Of a stretch of DNA of 60,773 bases, positions 41,437-50,337 are shown piece after piece (the first letter of the stretch is position 1; each line of letters starts with the position of its first letter). The position numbers were made by a program, and so were the translations under genes. The notes under the pieces are model-generated. The model had not been told where the DNA came from, ran no database searches, and saw nothing but the letters and a program-made list of their open reading frames with translations. Source of the DNA: Pseudoruminococcus_B sp937901805 (GTDB taxonomy: Bacteria; Bacillota; Clostridia; Oscillospirales; Ruminococcaceae); the NCBI GenBank assembly GCA_963560245.1, contig CAUWNS010000010.1, forward strand, positions 1 to 60,773, read 5' to 3'.

Positions 41437-42441
41437 TTACTGATGGATCTCCATATTAGCGGAAGCATTCAAATCCAGGCCCGCAGTATTGCCCGCCCGG
41501 TATTCAAAATATGCCTGAGCGCCGATCATGGCCGCATTGTCCCCGCACAAATTCAGCGGGGGTACATACAACTCATATCCGCGCCGATCGCAGACGGCTT
41601 TCAGCTTCCAGCGCAGGGCGGAATTGGCGCTCACACCGCCCGCCACTACGATTTTCCGATATCCGAAACTCTCTGCCGCACGCATCAGCGTATCACAGAG
41701 GATCTCCGTTACGGTGTCCTGAAACGAGGCTGCAACGTCCTCAACCACCAGTGTTTCTCCCTTCTGAGACGCATGATGGACCAGATTGATCACAGAGGTT
41801 TTTAATCCGGAAAAACTAAAATCATAAGGGGTATCCAGCTTTGGATGCGGAAACGCATACGCATGGGAACTCCCCTGTTTGGAAACCCTGTCCAGATGAA
41901 TTCCGCCCGGATAGTCAAAGCCTAAAGTGCGTGCCGCCTTGTCAAAGGTCTCTCCCGCAGCATCATCCCGCGTCTGCCCGATTACAGTAAAATCCGTATA
42001 GTCCTTTACTTCCAGAATATGAGTGTGCCCGCCGGATACCACCAGGCATAAAAACGGAGGCTCCAACTCCGGATGGGCAATATAGTTTGCTGCAATATGC
42101 CCTCTTAGATGGTTGACCGGAATCAAGGGTTTTCCCGCGGCAAAGCTCAGCCCCTTCGCAAAATTCACGCCAACCAGCAGGGCACCGATTAATCCCGGAG
42201 CATAGGTAACGGCAATCCCGTCAATATCAGACAGGGAAAGGGACGCCTGACCAAGCGCTTCCTTTGTAACCCCGCAGATCGCTTCCGTATGCCGGCGGGA
42301 AGCAATTTCCGGCACAACCCCGCCATACAGTTTATGTTCTTCCACCTGGGACGCCACCACAGAGGAAAGCACTTTCCTTCCATCCTCCACGACAGCTGCC
42401 GCCGTCTCGTCACAGGATGATTCCAAACTCAGTATCTTCAA
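41437..42441 (-). CDS. tsaD: tRNA N6-adenosine threonylcarbamoyltransferase
   Basis: A 334-aa ASKHA-fold enzyme that, with TsaB and TsaE, puts threonylcarbamoyl on A37 of tRNAs reading ANN codons. The start MKILSLESSCDETAAAVV, the metal-binding pair in NHLRGHIAANY and the motif VVSGGHTHILEV are diagnostic. The start is TTG at 42441 with AAGGAGG upstream. It follows rimI by 24 bases, the common rimI-tsaD pairing; tsaB and tsaE are not in the window. Confidence 0.95.
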   Translation of the reverse strand: MKILSLESSCDETAAAVVEDGRKVLSSVVASQVEEHKLYGGVVPEIASRRHTEAICGVTKEALGQASLSLSDIDGIAVTYAPGLIGALLVGVNFAKGLSFAAGKPLIPVNHLRGHIAANYIAHPELEPPFLCLVVSGGHTHILEVKDYTDFTVIGQTRDDAAGETFDKAARTLGFDYPGGIHLDRVSKQGSSHAYAFPHPKLDTPYDFSFSGLKTSVINLVHHASQKGETLVVEDVAASFQDTVTEILCDTLMRAAESFGYRKIVVAGGVSANSALRWKLKAVCDRRGYELYVPPLNLCGDNAAMIGAQAYFEYRAGNTAGLDLNASANMEIHQ

Positions 42442-42465
42442 ACAGGTATCCTCCTTTTTTCCATT

Positions 42466-42933
42466 TCATTCATTTTTTCCAGATGAACCCGGCAGAAAAC
42501 AGGTCATCAGCAAGGCGTCCTCTTTTGGATTTTCGTAGTAGCCTTTGCGCTCCCCCACAGCGACAAACCCAAAACTCTCATACAAGCGGATTGCCGCTAA
42601 GTTGGAGCGGCGCACCTCCAGCATCAGTACAGAAAGCTTCTCTCGCTTTGCCTGTTCCAGAGCAGCCTGCATCAACAGCCTGCCGCAGCCGCAGCGGCGA
42701 AACCGGGGATTTACCGCCACATTAATAATTTCCCCTTCGTCATAGACACAGCGTAAAACCAAATATCCGGCCAATTCTTCTCCCTGTTTTGCCGTATAGA
42801 GCGTACTCAGAGGGCTGGCCAGTTCCTCTGCAAAAGCGGCTTTTGACCATGCATCGGAAAAAATTTCCGCTTCCATCCCTGCAACCGGCCCAAGATCATC
42901 TTCACTCATCGGAACAACAATAAACCGGCTCAT
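42466..42933 (-). CDS. rimI: Ribosomal-protein-S18-alanine N-acetyltransferase-like protein
   Basis: A 155-aa GNAT protein. VNPRFRRCGCGRLLMQAALEQA is the acetyl-CoA motif (RxxGxG) and NLAAIRLYESFGFVAVGERKGYY fits RimI. RimI acetylates the N-terminus of S18 in proteobacteria; in Firmicutes the same name is applied from context beside tsaD. Its ATG overlaps the stop of the DUF975 gene (ATGA), so translation is coupled. Confidence 0.9.
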   Translation of the reverse strand: MSRFIVVPMSEDDLGPVAGMEAEIFSDAWSKAAFAEELASPLSTLYTAKQGEELAGYLVLRCVYDEGEIINVAVNPRFRRCGCGRLLMQAALEQAKREKLSVLMLEVRRSNLAAIRLYESFGFVAVGERKGYYENPKEDALLMTCFLPGSSGKNE

Positions 42934-43700
42934 AGATGCATCCCATCCGTTCTGGGATAAAAACCTGGAAGTTCCCGATAGGAACAAATCCCTGTAGCAA
43001 ATGCTTTCTGCCGCATAAATTCATAGACTTCCGCGTTTGTTGCCTGGATATACGGTAACACAAAAAGGATCCCAACCCCGCACAGCAATGCGCCAAGAAA
43101 CAGCCATCCGTAAAAGGACAGATCCAGGATAAAGAGATCCCATTTATGCCCTTGTGTCATGGTACGGCTGATATTCAGGGCACGCCGCCAATCCATATCC
43201 GGGTTTTCCGCCAGAATATAGGGAACCATTCGGTATTGGTAAGATTTGATAATCCCTGGAACGATAAACAATAGCGACCACATCCAAATAAACAGGCCTC
43301 GAAAAAACAGGGTCTTGACAATATTTAAGTATCTTCCGGAAGAAAAGGAGGAAAACAGCGATCCCAGATCGCAGCGGTAAGTACGGCTGAGCATGAAATA
43401 CCGGTTTCTACCCGCCATAACCGGGTTAATAAGAAAAACAGTCAGCCCAAGCGAAAAAATCAAAACGAACAGGGAACCGAACAAAAAGAGCAGAACCTCC
43501 CAGGAGGCATGCAGCAAATCCCAGCCCCCAAGCCGGAAATAGGTAATTTCATCCTGAAAATTCACCGTAATTTTTCCCGTTATGGTTGAAGTGCCAATTC
43601 CACTGATAATTGTGTAAATCGTACACACTGCAAACGCCATCCAATAATACCGGCGCAGGAGCTGTTTCGCATTTTCCTTAAACTGAATTCTGGAAAACAT
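42930..43700 (-). CDS. DUF975-family membrane protein
   Basis: A 256-aa protein with about five hydrophobic segments and the DUF975 landmarks: an N-terminal basic stretch (MFSRIQFKENAKQLLRRYYW), NPVMAGRNRYFM, then SLLFIVPGIIKSYQYRMVPYILAENP and a cytoplasmic RRALNISRTMTQGHKWDLF. Function is unknown. The ATG at 43700 follows GGGGGGAGAG. It is part of the polA operon and overlaps rimI by 4 bases. Confidence 0.85.
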   Translation of the reverse strand: MFSRIQFKENAKQLLRRYYWMAFAVCTIYTIISGIGTSTITGKITVNFQDEITYFRLGGWDLLHASWEVLLFLFGSLFVLIFSLGLTVFLINPVMAGRNRYFMLSRTYRCDLGSLFSSFSSGRYLNIVKTLFFRGLFIWMWSLLFIVPGIIKSYQYRMVPYILAENPDMDWRRALNISRTMTQGHKWDLFILDLSFYGWLFLGALLCGVGILFVLPYIQATNAEVYEFMRQKAFATGICSYRELPGFYPRTDGMHL

Positions 43701-43714
43701 CCGCTCTCCCCCCT

Positions 43715-44482
43715 CTATATTCCAGGCATAACGTTTCCGCCGCATACCGGGAGGAACGCCCCAGTGACCGATGCGGAAAGCTCGCTTGCCAGAAACAGGA
43801 CTGCATTCGCCACATCCCAGTCGGTATTCTGCTTTTTCAGCGGTACCTTGGCAAGATAAGCGTCGGAAGAACGTCTCCCACTCTCCCGGTAGCGATCGCT
43901 GTAAGTCTGCCCCGGTGCAATTTCATTGACCGTTACTCCATAAGGGCCCGCTTCTTTTGCTAGAGTGCGCAGTATTCCATCCATTCCCCGTTTTCCTGCA
44001 GCATAGGCGGACTGCCCGGCAAAGCACTGCATCGCGCATTCAGAGTTGATTCCAATAATCCGCCCCCAGCCCTTTCTCTGCATGGCGGGAAGGAATGCTT
44101 TTGCCATATGGACATTGTGCAGCACACAGCTTTCAAACTGGCTGACAAAGTCCGCCGTATCCTGTTCCAGCAGCGGTTTCCACTCATACTGCACCACCGC
44201 GCCGTTGACAAGGATATCCGGATTTCCAAGCAAATGCACAATCTGCGCCTGCATATTGGACACGCTTTCCAGTTTGGAGACATCCGCTTGGAACGCCGCG
44301 CTGGATACACCGTATTCTGCTTCCAGGCGATTCGCCAGCTCCTGTGCGCGCTGCTGCCCTTGGAAATAATGCACGGCCACATTACATCCCGCCTTGGCAA
44401 GCATCGTACAGATGACACGCCCAATCTGCCCTGCTCCACCAGTAACCACAGCCAAATGGCCTTGTAAATCAATCGTAATCAT
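43715..44482 (-). CDS. Short-chain dehydrogenase/reductase (FabG-like)
   Basis: A 255-aa NAD(P)-dependent oxidoreductase. The nucleotide loop is VVTGGAGQIGRV, NGAVVQ stands at the NNAG position, Ser is in INSECAM and the catalytic Tyr-Lys is YAAGKRG. The Q for G change in TGGxxGIG occurs in other SDRs. Substrate unknown. It overlaps the phosphatase gene by 4 bases (ATGA). Confidence 0.87.
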   Translation of the reverse strand: MITIDLQGHLAVVTGGAGQIGRVICTMLAKAGCNVAVHYFQGQQRAQELANRLEAEYGVSSAAFQADVSKLESVSNMQAQIVHLLGNPDILVNGAVVQYEWKPLLEQDTADFVSQFESCVLHNVHMAKAFLPAMQRKGWGRIIGINSECAMQCFAGQSAYAAGKRGMDGILRTLAKEAGPYGVTVNEIAPGQTYSDRYRESGRRSSDAYLAKVPLKKQNTDWDVANAVLFLASELSASVTGAFLPVCGGNVMPGI

Positions 44483-44919
44483 TGCAATCCCTCCTGAAAA
44501 CAGGAAAGCTGTCCGACAGCTCTCCAAATTTCATCTCGGCAAACCCGGTAGGTTTCCAATCCCTGTCCATAAGGATCGGAGATCCCCCCTCCCAGCACAT
44601 GGATTTTGGGGGATATCTGGGGCAGAGCGGATACAAGAGCCTGCCTGTGCGATGCGGAAAGCACCCAGATTTCATCCGCCTGCGCTATCATCTGCGCAGT
44701 CAGCGGCTGCGCTCGGTGTAAACTCAGATCCAACCCCGCCTCCCGCATGGCCTCCACCGCGTTTCCACTGGCTGGTTCCCCCGGATTGGCAGCCAATCCG
44801 GCGCTCATACAGGAGATTTCTCCGGACAGTCCTTTTTCCTCAATCAATTTTCTGCAAAATGCCTCCGCCATTGGGCTTCGGCAAGTGTTCCCCGTACATA
44901 CAAATAATAATGTTTTCAT
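44479..44919 (-). CDS. Low-molecular-weight phosphatase, YwlE-like protein-arginine phosphatase
   Basis: A 146-aa phosphatase. The CX5R loop reads VCTGNTCRSPMAEAF with catalytic Cys8, and the general acid is in SDPYGQ. The Thr in CTGNT is the residue that gives Bacillus YwlE its preference for phospho-arginine over phospho-tyrosine, so arginine phosphatase is the better guess; tyrosine phosphatase remains possible. A kinase partner (McsB) is not in the window. GGAGGGG precedes the ATG at 44919, which lies 25 bases after polA. Confidence 0.85.
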   Translation of the reverse strand: MKTLLFVCTGNTCRSPMAEAFCRKLIEEKGLSGEISCMSAGLAANPGEPASGNAVEAMREAGLDLSLHRAQPLTAQMIAQADEIWVLSASHRQALVSALPQISPKIHVLGGGISDPYGQGLETYRVCRDEIWRAVGQLSCFQEGLQ

Positions 44920-44944
44920 GGATTTTCCCCTCCGTTTGCCTGAA

Positions 44945-47542
44945 TTATGCCTTCGCGTCATACCAGGTCTTACCGCAGTGGATATCGACTACCAAGGGAA
45001 CCAAGAGAGCCGCCGCATGTTCCATCTCCTGTGAAAGCACCTGCTGTGCGCGCTCCAGATCCTCTTCATCCGCCTCCACAATCAGTTCATCGTGCACCTG
45101 CAAAATCAAACGCGCTTTGAGTTTTTCCTCCTTAAGCCTCTGATAGACGCGGACCATTGCCACTTTAATGATATCCGCCGCGCTCCCCTGGATCGGGGTA
45201 TTCATGGCAACCCGTTTTCCAAACGCCTGCGTCACCTTGTTTTTGCTGGCAAGTTCCGGCAGATAACGGCGGCGTGCATACATGGTCTGAACATACCCAT
45301 GCTCTTTACCGTATGCAATCGTATCATCCATATACTGCTTTACCCCGGAAAATACATTCAGGTAATCTTTAATATAGCGATCCGCTTCCGCCACAGTGAC
45401 CCCAATGTCCTTGGAAAGGGAAAACGCCCCAATCCCATAGACTATTCCAAAATTCACTGCCTTGGCACGGCTGCGCATCATAGGCGGAAGGGTTTCTTTC
45501 GTGTACCCGAACACCTGGCAGGCCGTCCGGGTATGGATATCTTCCCCGGTTTCAAAGGCGTGGATCATATTTTTGTCCTGCGCAATATGGGCGAGGACTC
45601 GCAGTTCAATCTGGGAATAGTCCGCGTCCGCCAGCCGCTTTCCCGGCGCCGCCATAAAAAAGCGGCGCAGTTCCCGGCCGAGTTCGGTACGCACGGGGAT
45701 ATTCTGCAAATTCGGCTCCGTGGAACTGATCCGCCCGGTCCGGGTTTCCGTCTGGTTGAAGCTGGTGTGGATTCTTCCGTCCGATCCAGCCACCTTGATC
45801 AACCCTTCTACATAGGTGGATTTCAGCTTGACCAGTTTCCGGTATTCCAGAATCCTGTCAATAATTGGATGCATCGGGCGCAGGTATTCCAGTACCTCCG
45901 CATTGGTAGAGTAGCCGCTCTTGGTCTTTTTCTGCGCGGGAAGCTGCAATTTCCCAAACAGCACTTCGGCGAGCTGTTTGGGGGAATTGATGTTGAATGC
46001 ATATCCCGCATCCTCATAGATTTCCCCTTGCAGGCGCTCAATATCCCCGTCCAGACTTTCCCCAAACGCCCGCACGCCTTCGACATCCACCAGGAAGCCG
46101 TCATACTCCATGCTGGCGAGCACTTCGCACAGCGGCTGCTCAATCTCTGTCAGCAAAGCTTGCTGTCCATTTCGGGAAATCTCCTCTTCCATCAGCCGGC
46201 ACAGCCGCAAAAAGCCGGCCGCAGCGGAAAGCTCCTGCGCATAATCCGATCCCTCGAACGACGGCAGATGGATTTGATATTGGGCGCAGAGACGCTCCAC
46301 TTCATACTGGGTGTTGCTGGGATTAAGAATGTAGGCGGCCAGGTTTGCAATAAAGGAAAACGGCGCAAAGGCAATGTTTTTTTCCATGCAGTACCGGTAA
46401 ATCGGCTTTGCGTCAAAGGCATAGGATTTTTTTCCTCTCTGCCCTACGATCCTCTGGATTACCAGGTCTTCCGGCTGTTCCAGTACCAGCAGTTCACAAT
46501 CGCTGCACAAAATCAGATGATCGCACTGGGTATTGCTTCCGTAATAGAACACGCCGTATTCCCCTGCGCCTAAAAATTCCTCCAGTTTGTCCAAAGAGGG
46601 ATTTTTCACCACAGGAAATCCAGGTTCTTCCTGTTCAGCAGGCTGTTCCTGCGCGGTAGGTTCATTGGGAATGCCGGCAGGGAGCAGTTTTTCCGTAAGT
46701 TTAAAAATTTCCAGACGGGAAAGCGTATCCCGGACTTTTTGCACATGCGGTTCCCCGACCACATAACCGGCAAGGTCCGTATCAATCGGCGCATCCAGGA
46801 CAATGGTAGCCAGATACCGGCTGTGATAGGCAGAGTCCTTCCCTGCTTCCAGCTTTGCCCGCACTCCCTTTTTAATAAAGGGATCGTCCAGATGATCGTA
46901 TACCTCATCCAGAGAGCCAAATCTCTGAATCAGTGCAAGCGCCGTTTTTTCCCCGATTCCGGCAACGCCCGGAATATTGTCGGACGCGTCACCCATCAGC
47001 GCTTTCACATCAATAAGCTGTTTTGGCTTGACGCCGTATACTTCCCAGACCTTATCCTCATCATAGAGGATGGACTCTGATTTTCCAAACCGGGTGGTCG
47101 CATAGCGGACATGGACATGTTCCCGGACAAGCTGCAAACTGTCGCGGTCGCCCGTCGCAATCACACATTCGCTCCCCACTTGCTCGCAGGCGGCGGAAAG
47201 CGTCCCCAAGATATCGTCCGCTTCAAAGCCCTCGCATTCGACCAGCCGGTACCCCAAATCCCGCAGGATTTCTTTCAAAATGGGAACCTGCTGGCGCAGC
47301 TCTTCCGGCATTCCCTTTCTGGTTGCCTTATAGGTATCATCCGCCTTGTGCCGGAAAGTCGGCGCATGCAGATCAAACGCAATTGCAACGGCATCCGGCG
47401 CTACTTCTTCTTTCATTTTTAAAAGGATATTGAGAAACCCGTAAATCGCATTGGTATAGGTTCCATCTTTGGTCGTCAGCACCTTGATCCCATAAAATGC
47501 ACGGTTCATAATACTGTTTCCATCAATTGCAAGCAGCCGCAA
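44945..47542 (-). CDS. polA: DNA polymerase I
   Basis: An 865-aa repair and Okazaki-fragment polymerase. The 5' nuclease domain (about 1-290) has EGFEADDILGTL, GDRDSLQL and MGDASDNIPGVAGIGEKTA. The middle exonuclease-like domain lacks the DxE metal residues, so 3'-5' proofreading is probably absent, as in many Firmicutes. The polymerase domain has DADYSQIELRVLAHI (motif A), RSRAKAVNFGIVYGIG (motif B) and VHDELIVEA (motif C). The start is TTG at 47542. A weak promoter (TTAACA, 15 bases, TACAAT) lies at 47632-47606. It heads an operon that runs to tsaD. Confidence 0.96.
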   Translation of the reverse strand: MRLLAIDGNSIMNRAFYGIKVLTTKDGTYTNAIYGFLNILLKMKEEVAPDAVAIAFDLHAPTFRHKADDTYKATRKGMPEELRQQVPILKEILRDLGYRLVECEGFEADDILGTLSAACEQVGSECVIATGDRDSLQLVREHVHVRYATTRFGKSESILYDEDKVWEVYGVKPKQLIDVKALMGDASDNIPGVAGIGEKTALALIQRFGSLDEVYDHLDDPFIKKGVRAKLEAGKDSAYHSRYLATIVLDAPIDTDLAGYVVGEPHVQKVRDTLSRLEIFKLTEKLLPAGIPNEPTAQEQPAEQEEPGFPVVKNPSLDKLEEFLGAGEYGVFYYGSNTQCDHLILCSDCELLVLEQPEDLVIQRIVGQRGKKSYAFDAKPIYRYCMEKNIAFAPFSFIANLAAYILNPSNTQYEVERLCAQYQIHLPSFEGSDYAQELSAAAGFLRLCRLMEEEISRNGQQALLTEIEQPLCEVLASMEYDGFLVDVEGVRAFGESLDGDIERLQGEIYEDAGYAFNINSPKQLAEVLFGKLQLPAQKKTKSGYSTNAEVLEYLRPMHPIIDRILEYRKLVKLKSTYVEGLIKVAGSDGRIHTSFNQTETRTGRISSTEPNLQNIPVRTELGRELRRFFMAAPGKRLADADYSQIELRVLAHIAQDKNMIHAFETGEDIHTRTACQVFGYTKETLPPMMRSRAKAVNFGIVYGIGAFSLSKDIGVTVAEADRYIKDYLNVFSGVKQYMDDTIAYGKEHGYVQTMYARRRYLPELASKNKVTQAFGKRVAMNTPIQGSAADIIKVAMVRVYQRLKEEKLKARLILQVHDELIVEADEEDLERAQQVLSQEMEHAAALLVPLVVDIHCGKTWYDAKA

Positions 47543-47740
47543 AACGCCGCGCCCCTTTCTCCCTGTATTCCTGCCGGATATACAGTTATTCCATTTTATC
47601 TTTTTATTGTATCACAATGTGAAATTTGTTAAAATAGGAAAACACAGATTTTCCCCTTTTCAAAAGGGATCTGCAAAATCACATCGTTTCTTTTTAGGAT
47701 ACCCCATCCATTCATGCGATACTAGAAAAGGATGATTGTT

Positions 47741-48724
47741 TTGAAAATAGGTACTGTCCCAATAGAGCGCAGCGCAGCGCTCGCCCCGATGGCAGGCGTC
47801 ACAGATCAGGCGTTTCGCGTCATCTGCAAAGAATTCGGCGCCGCTTATATGGTCACAGAAATGGCGAGCGCCAAGGCAATGACCATGGGGGACAAAAAAA
47901 CGCCCCATCTGCTGGAACTCGATCAAACGGAGCATCCGGTTGCCATCCAGCTTTTTGGAGAGGAACCGGAAGTAATGGCGCAGGCGGCAAAACTGGCTCT
48001 CTCGTATTCCCCGGATATTATTGATATCAATATGGGCTGCCCTGCTCCCAAAATCGCAACCAGCGGTTCCGGAAGCGCTTTAATGAAAACGCCGGAGCTT
48101 GCCGGAAAAATCGTCCGCGCTGTCCGGGATGCGGTCGATATCCCGGTTACCGTCAAATTCCGCAAAGGCTGGGACGATGAACATGTCAATGCCGTGGAAT
48201 TTGCCAAAATTCTGGAGGCAAACGGGGCGGATGCATTGACCATCCATGGGCGTACCCGCAAACAGATGTATGCCCCGCCGGTGGACATTGAAATCATCCG
48301 GCAGGTAAAGCAAGCCGTTTCCATTCCCGTCATCGGCAACGGAGACGTGGACAGTGCCCAGGCTGCCGTACAGATGTATGAGCAGACCGGATGCGATCTG
48401 GTCATGATTGGCAGAGGCGCGCTGGGCAGACCCTGGCTGTTTACCCAGGTGCGTCAATATCTGCAAACCGGGATCATTCCTCCGGAACCGGATCTTGAAG
48501 CAAAAATGCAGATCATGCTGCGCCAGATTGACCTGACCTGCCAGCTCAAAGGGGAATATGTCGGGATGAAGGAATGCCGCAAACACGCTTCTTGGTATAT
48601 GAAAGGGATGCGCGGCGCGGCAGCCTTTCGGGAAGAAAGTTCCCATCTTTCCACCTTTGAGGATGCCCGGCGCCTCGTACAGCATGTATTGGAAAAAGCT
48701 CCTCATTATGAGAATCAGGGCTAA
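47741..48724 (+). CDS. dusB: tRNA-dihydrouridine synthase
   Basis: A 327-aa flavoenzyme that reduces uridines in tRNA. The TIM-barrel start APMAGVTDQAFR, the FMN site, the active Cys in NMGCPAPKI and the tRNA-binding TIHGRTRKQMY fit DusB. I chose TTG at 47741 (MKIGTVPIERS), with AAAGGA 8 bases upstream and the family N-terminus; ATG at 47732 sits on that ribosome site. The gene is divergent from polA. Confidence 0.94.
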   Translation: MKIGTVPIERSAALAPMAGVTDQAFRVICKEFGAAYMVTEMASAKAMTMGDKKTPHLLELDQTEHPVAIQLFGEEPEVMAQAAKLALSYSPDIIDINMGCPAPKIATSGSGSALMKTPELAGKIVRAVRDAVDIPVTVKFRKGWDDEHVNAVEFAKILEANGADALTIHGRTRKQMYAPPVDIEIIRQVKQAVSIPVIGNGDVDSAQAAVQMYEQTGCDLVMIGRGALGRPWLFTQVRQYLQTGIIPPEPDLEAKMQIMLRQIDLTCQLKGEYVGMKECRKHASWYMKGMRGAAAFREESSHLSTFEDARRLVQHVLEKAPHYENQG

Positions 48725-48740
48725 AGAAGAGAAACCAAAT

Positions 48741-49166
48741 ATGATCGATCTGAAAAATCCGGATATTTGTCCATGCCTGGAAGAAAGTAGCCTCTGTCTA
48801 TCCAATTCCCTGTTTGATAAATTTTGTCAGGAAATCAAATCGCGGTTTCAAGCTCGGGAAAAGATTGCATTCAGCAAATGCAACTGGGAATACGGCTGGG
48901 ATATCAAGTTTAAGAAATTCGGAAAATCCCTCTATACCATTAACCAAGAGAACACTTCTTTTCCGCGATGATTGTGGTTGGGAAAAAAGCGGGAAGCTGT
49001 AGAGAGGATCCTTCCCAGCTGTACGGAAAAAACCGTAATCTCTACCGAAGTACGAAAGAGGACAACAAGCCAAAAGTGGCTGATATTTGATTGAAAAGAC
49101 GAGGGTGCACCTTTTCATGACATCTTCCGCCTGCTTGATATCCGGGCTCTTTCCTCCATTGGATGA
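48741..49166 (+). pseudogene. Decayed DUF3788-family gene
   Basis: The first frame starts MIDLKNPDICPCLEESSL and has the family core FSKCNWEYGWDIKFKKFGKSLYT, then stops at TGA (48969). Shifting frame by 2 gives PREHFFSAMIVVGKK over 48942-48986, the expected next segment. The original frame then resumes as KREAVERILPSC and runs to WLIFD, TGA (49092), then KDEG to FRLLDIRA before TGA (49164). So there are two compensating frameshifts near short A runs and an in-frame stop. DUF3788 proteins have no known function. It lies 16 bases after dusB. Confidence 0.65.
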
Positions 49167-49312
49167 GCAAATTATGAACGTTCTGTTATCATTATGTCAA
49201 AAAACTGTTTTTTCCTTGCATACATTTTCAAATAATTGCATACTGTTATATGCAAAGAGAATGATATCCGTTCTCTGTTTAGTTTGTTTTCATTTGTTGA
49301 TAACCATAAAGG

Positions 49313-49353
49313 AAGCCGCCGGAATTGCCATCGTTCCGGCGGCTTTATATTTT
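49313..49353. terminator. Intrinsic terminator, symmetric
   Basis: Perfect 12-base arms (AAGCCGCCGGAA and TTCCGGCGGCTT) with a 9-base loop. T-rich on the plus side (TTTATATTTTT); on the minus side it lies about 20 bases past the small membrane gene. The stretch 49167-49312 holds no gene I can support. Confidence 0.8.
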
Positions 49354-49373
49354 TCATATCCCCTACCGCTGTT

Positions 49374-49781
49374 CTACCCGGTAAAAAATTTGAAAAAGTT
49401 TTGAATCCCTCTCTGAACAACAGCGCAGAAAAATGCCAGTCCAAAGAGAAAACAGGCTGTAACGCTATTTTTCATTTTGTCTGGAGGTATTCTTTTCCAG
49501 ACCATAAAAACCCCGAAAGCAGTATACAAAGCCATACCGAAAATCCCCAATCCAACCGACAAATCAGCTTCTCCCCGCAGGTCATAACGATATCCTTTCC
49601 CATGCCCGGCAACTATCACCATCATGTATAACCCCCCATCACTGCCGGGGACAAAAGCCTCGATAGACACTGCCAAAGGGGAATTAGACAGCATTTTCGT
49701 TTTGTCAAACCCAGTTTCATCCCGCTTATTTCGAACTTTCAATAACCACTCCCCGGTCTTACTCATCGTACCGAAAAGCAT
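49374..49781 (-). CDS. Small protein with two membrane spans, function unknown
   Basis: A 135-aa protein with a basic N-terminal segment (KTGEWLLKVRNKRDETGFD), a middle with PGSDGGLYMMVIVAGHGKGYRYDL and two hydrophobic helices (about residues 75-93 and 108-124). No domain is recognised. The ATG at 49781 has GGAAG upstream, but that ribosome site and the ATG fall inside one arm of a 12-base inverted repeat. A second ATG at 49766 is a possible start. Confidence 0.6.
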   Translation of the reverse strand: MLFGTMSKTGEWLLKVRNKRDETGFDKTKMLSNSPLAVSIEAFVPGSDGGLYMMVIVAGHGKGYRYDLRGEADLSVGLGIFGMALYTAFGVFMVWKRIPPDKMKNSVTACFLFGLAFFCAVVQRGIQNFFKFFTG

Positions 49782-49822
49782 AAGAACTTCCAGGATTCTG
49801 TCGAATATTCGGAAGTTCTTAT
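49780..49822 (-). promoter_or_regulatory. Hairpin that would cover the ribosome site and start codon
   Basis: ATAAGAACTTCC (minus 49822-49811) pairs perfectly with GGAAGTTCTTAT (49791-49780). The second arm contains the likely ribosome site GGAAG and the first bases of the start codon of the downstream gene. There is no T run, so this is more likely a translation switch than a terminator. Confidence 0.5.
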
Positions 49823-49846
49823 TTGGTAACCTGAACGGAAAGACCT

Positions 49847-50188
49847 TTATTCGTGCCCTCCATTATGGATTGCCCCAAGCGCCTGTTTGCACGCCTCTAT
49901 AAAACTTTCCTCTTTAGACTGCTCCATTTCATGGGAAATAAAAGCGGCGGAGCGGAATTCTTTAATTTTTCCCAAGCCGTTTACCGCGGCAATTTTTACA
50001 GAAACATCATGATCGCGCAGCATCCCGATCAGGGCATTGTTTGCTTCATCGTTTCCAATCTCTGCAAGTCCTTGCGCCGCAGCAACCTTGATTTCCGCCA
50101 CTTCATCTTCACAGTATGGCAAAATCCCCTCATAATTTTTATGCTCACTCAGTTTTTTTATCTTGTTTATTTTCATATGTGTAAACAT
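49847..50188 (-). CDS. HEAT-repeat protein
   Basis: A 113-aa protein built of HEAT/PBS-lyase-type helical repeats (EIKVAAAQGLAEIGNDEANNAL and VSVKIAAVNGLGKIKEFRS). Such repeats bind proteins; no catalytic residues are visible. Of several in-frame starts I chose ATG 50188, 7 bases after GGAGG. It is divergent from a TetR gene and may be cotranscribed with the small membrane gene 65 bases downstream. Confidence 0.78.
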   Translation of the reverse strand: MFTHMKINKIKKLSEHKNYEGILPYCEDEVAEIKVAAAQGLAEIGNDEANNALIGMLRDHDVSVKIAAVNGLGKIKEFRSAAFISHEMEQSKEESFIEACKQALGAIHNGGHE

Positions 50189-50218
50189 ATGCATACCTCC
50201 ATTCAAAGATTTGATTAT

Positions 50219-50240
50219 ATTATAGTACCTAAGTACTATA
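50219..50240. promoter_or_regulatory. Operator-like palindrome over the HEAT-gene promoter
   Basis: TATAGTAC, four bases, GTACTATA (50221-50240), perfect 8-base arms. A minus-strand TATAAT (50224-50219) overlaps it, so a bound protein would block transcription of the HEAT gene. The divergent TetR gene encodes the obvious candidate. Confidence 0.55.
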
Positions 50241-50337
50241 AATTTATTAATATGGTTTGAATTAGATAAAAGAATTCAGCCATATATTTGTCTATTTTAC
50301 CGAAAAATCCTTCCATTTTATCATCTTTCTCAGAACA

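Noticed and set aside
50221..50240. FapR box (fatty acid regulator)
   Set aside because: The half-sites AGTAC/GTACT are similar, but spacing and outer bases differ and no lipid genes are adjacent; TetR is the simpler candidate.
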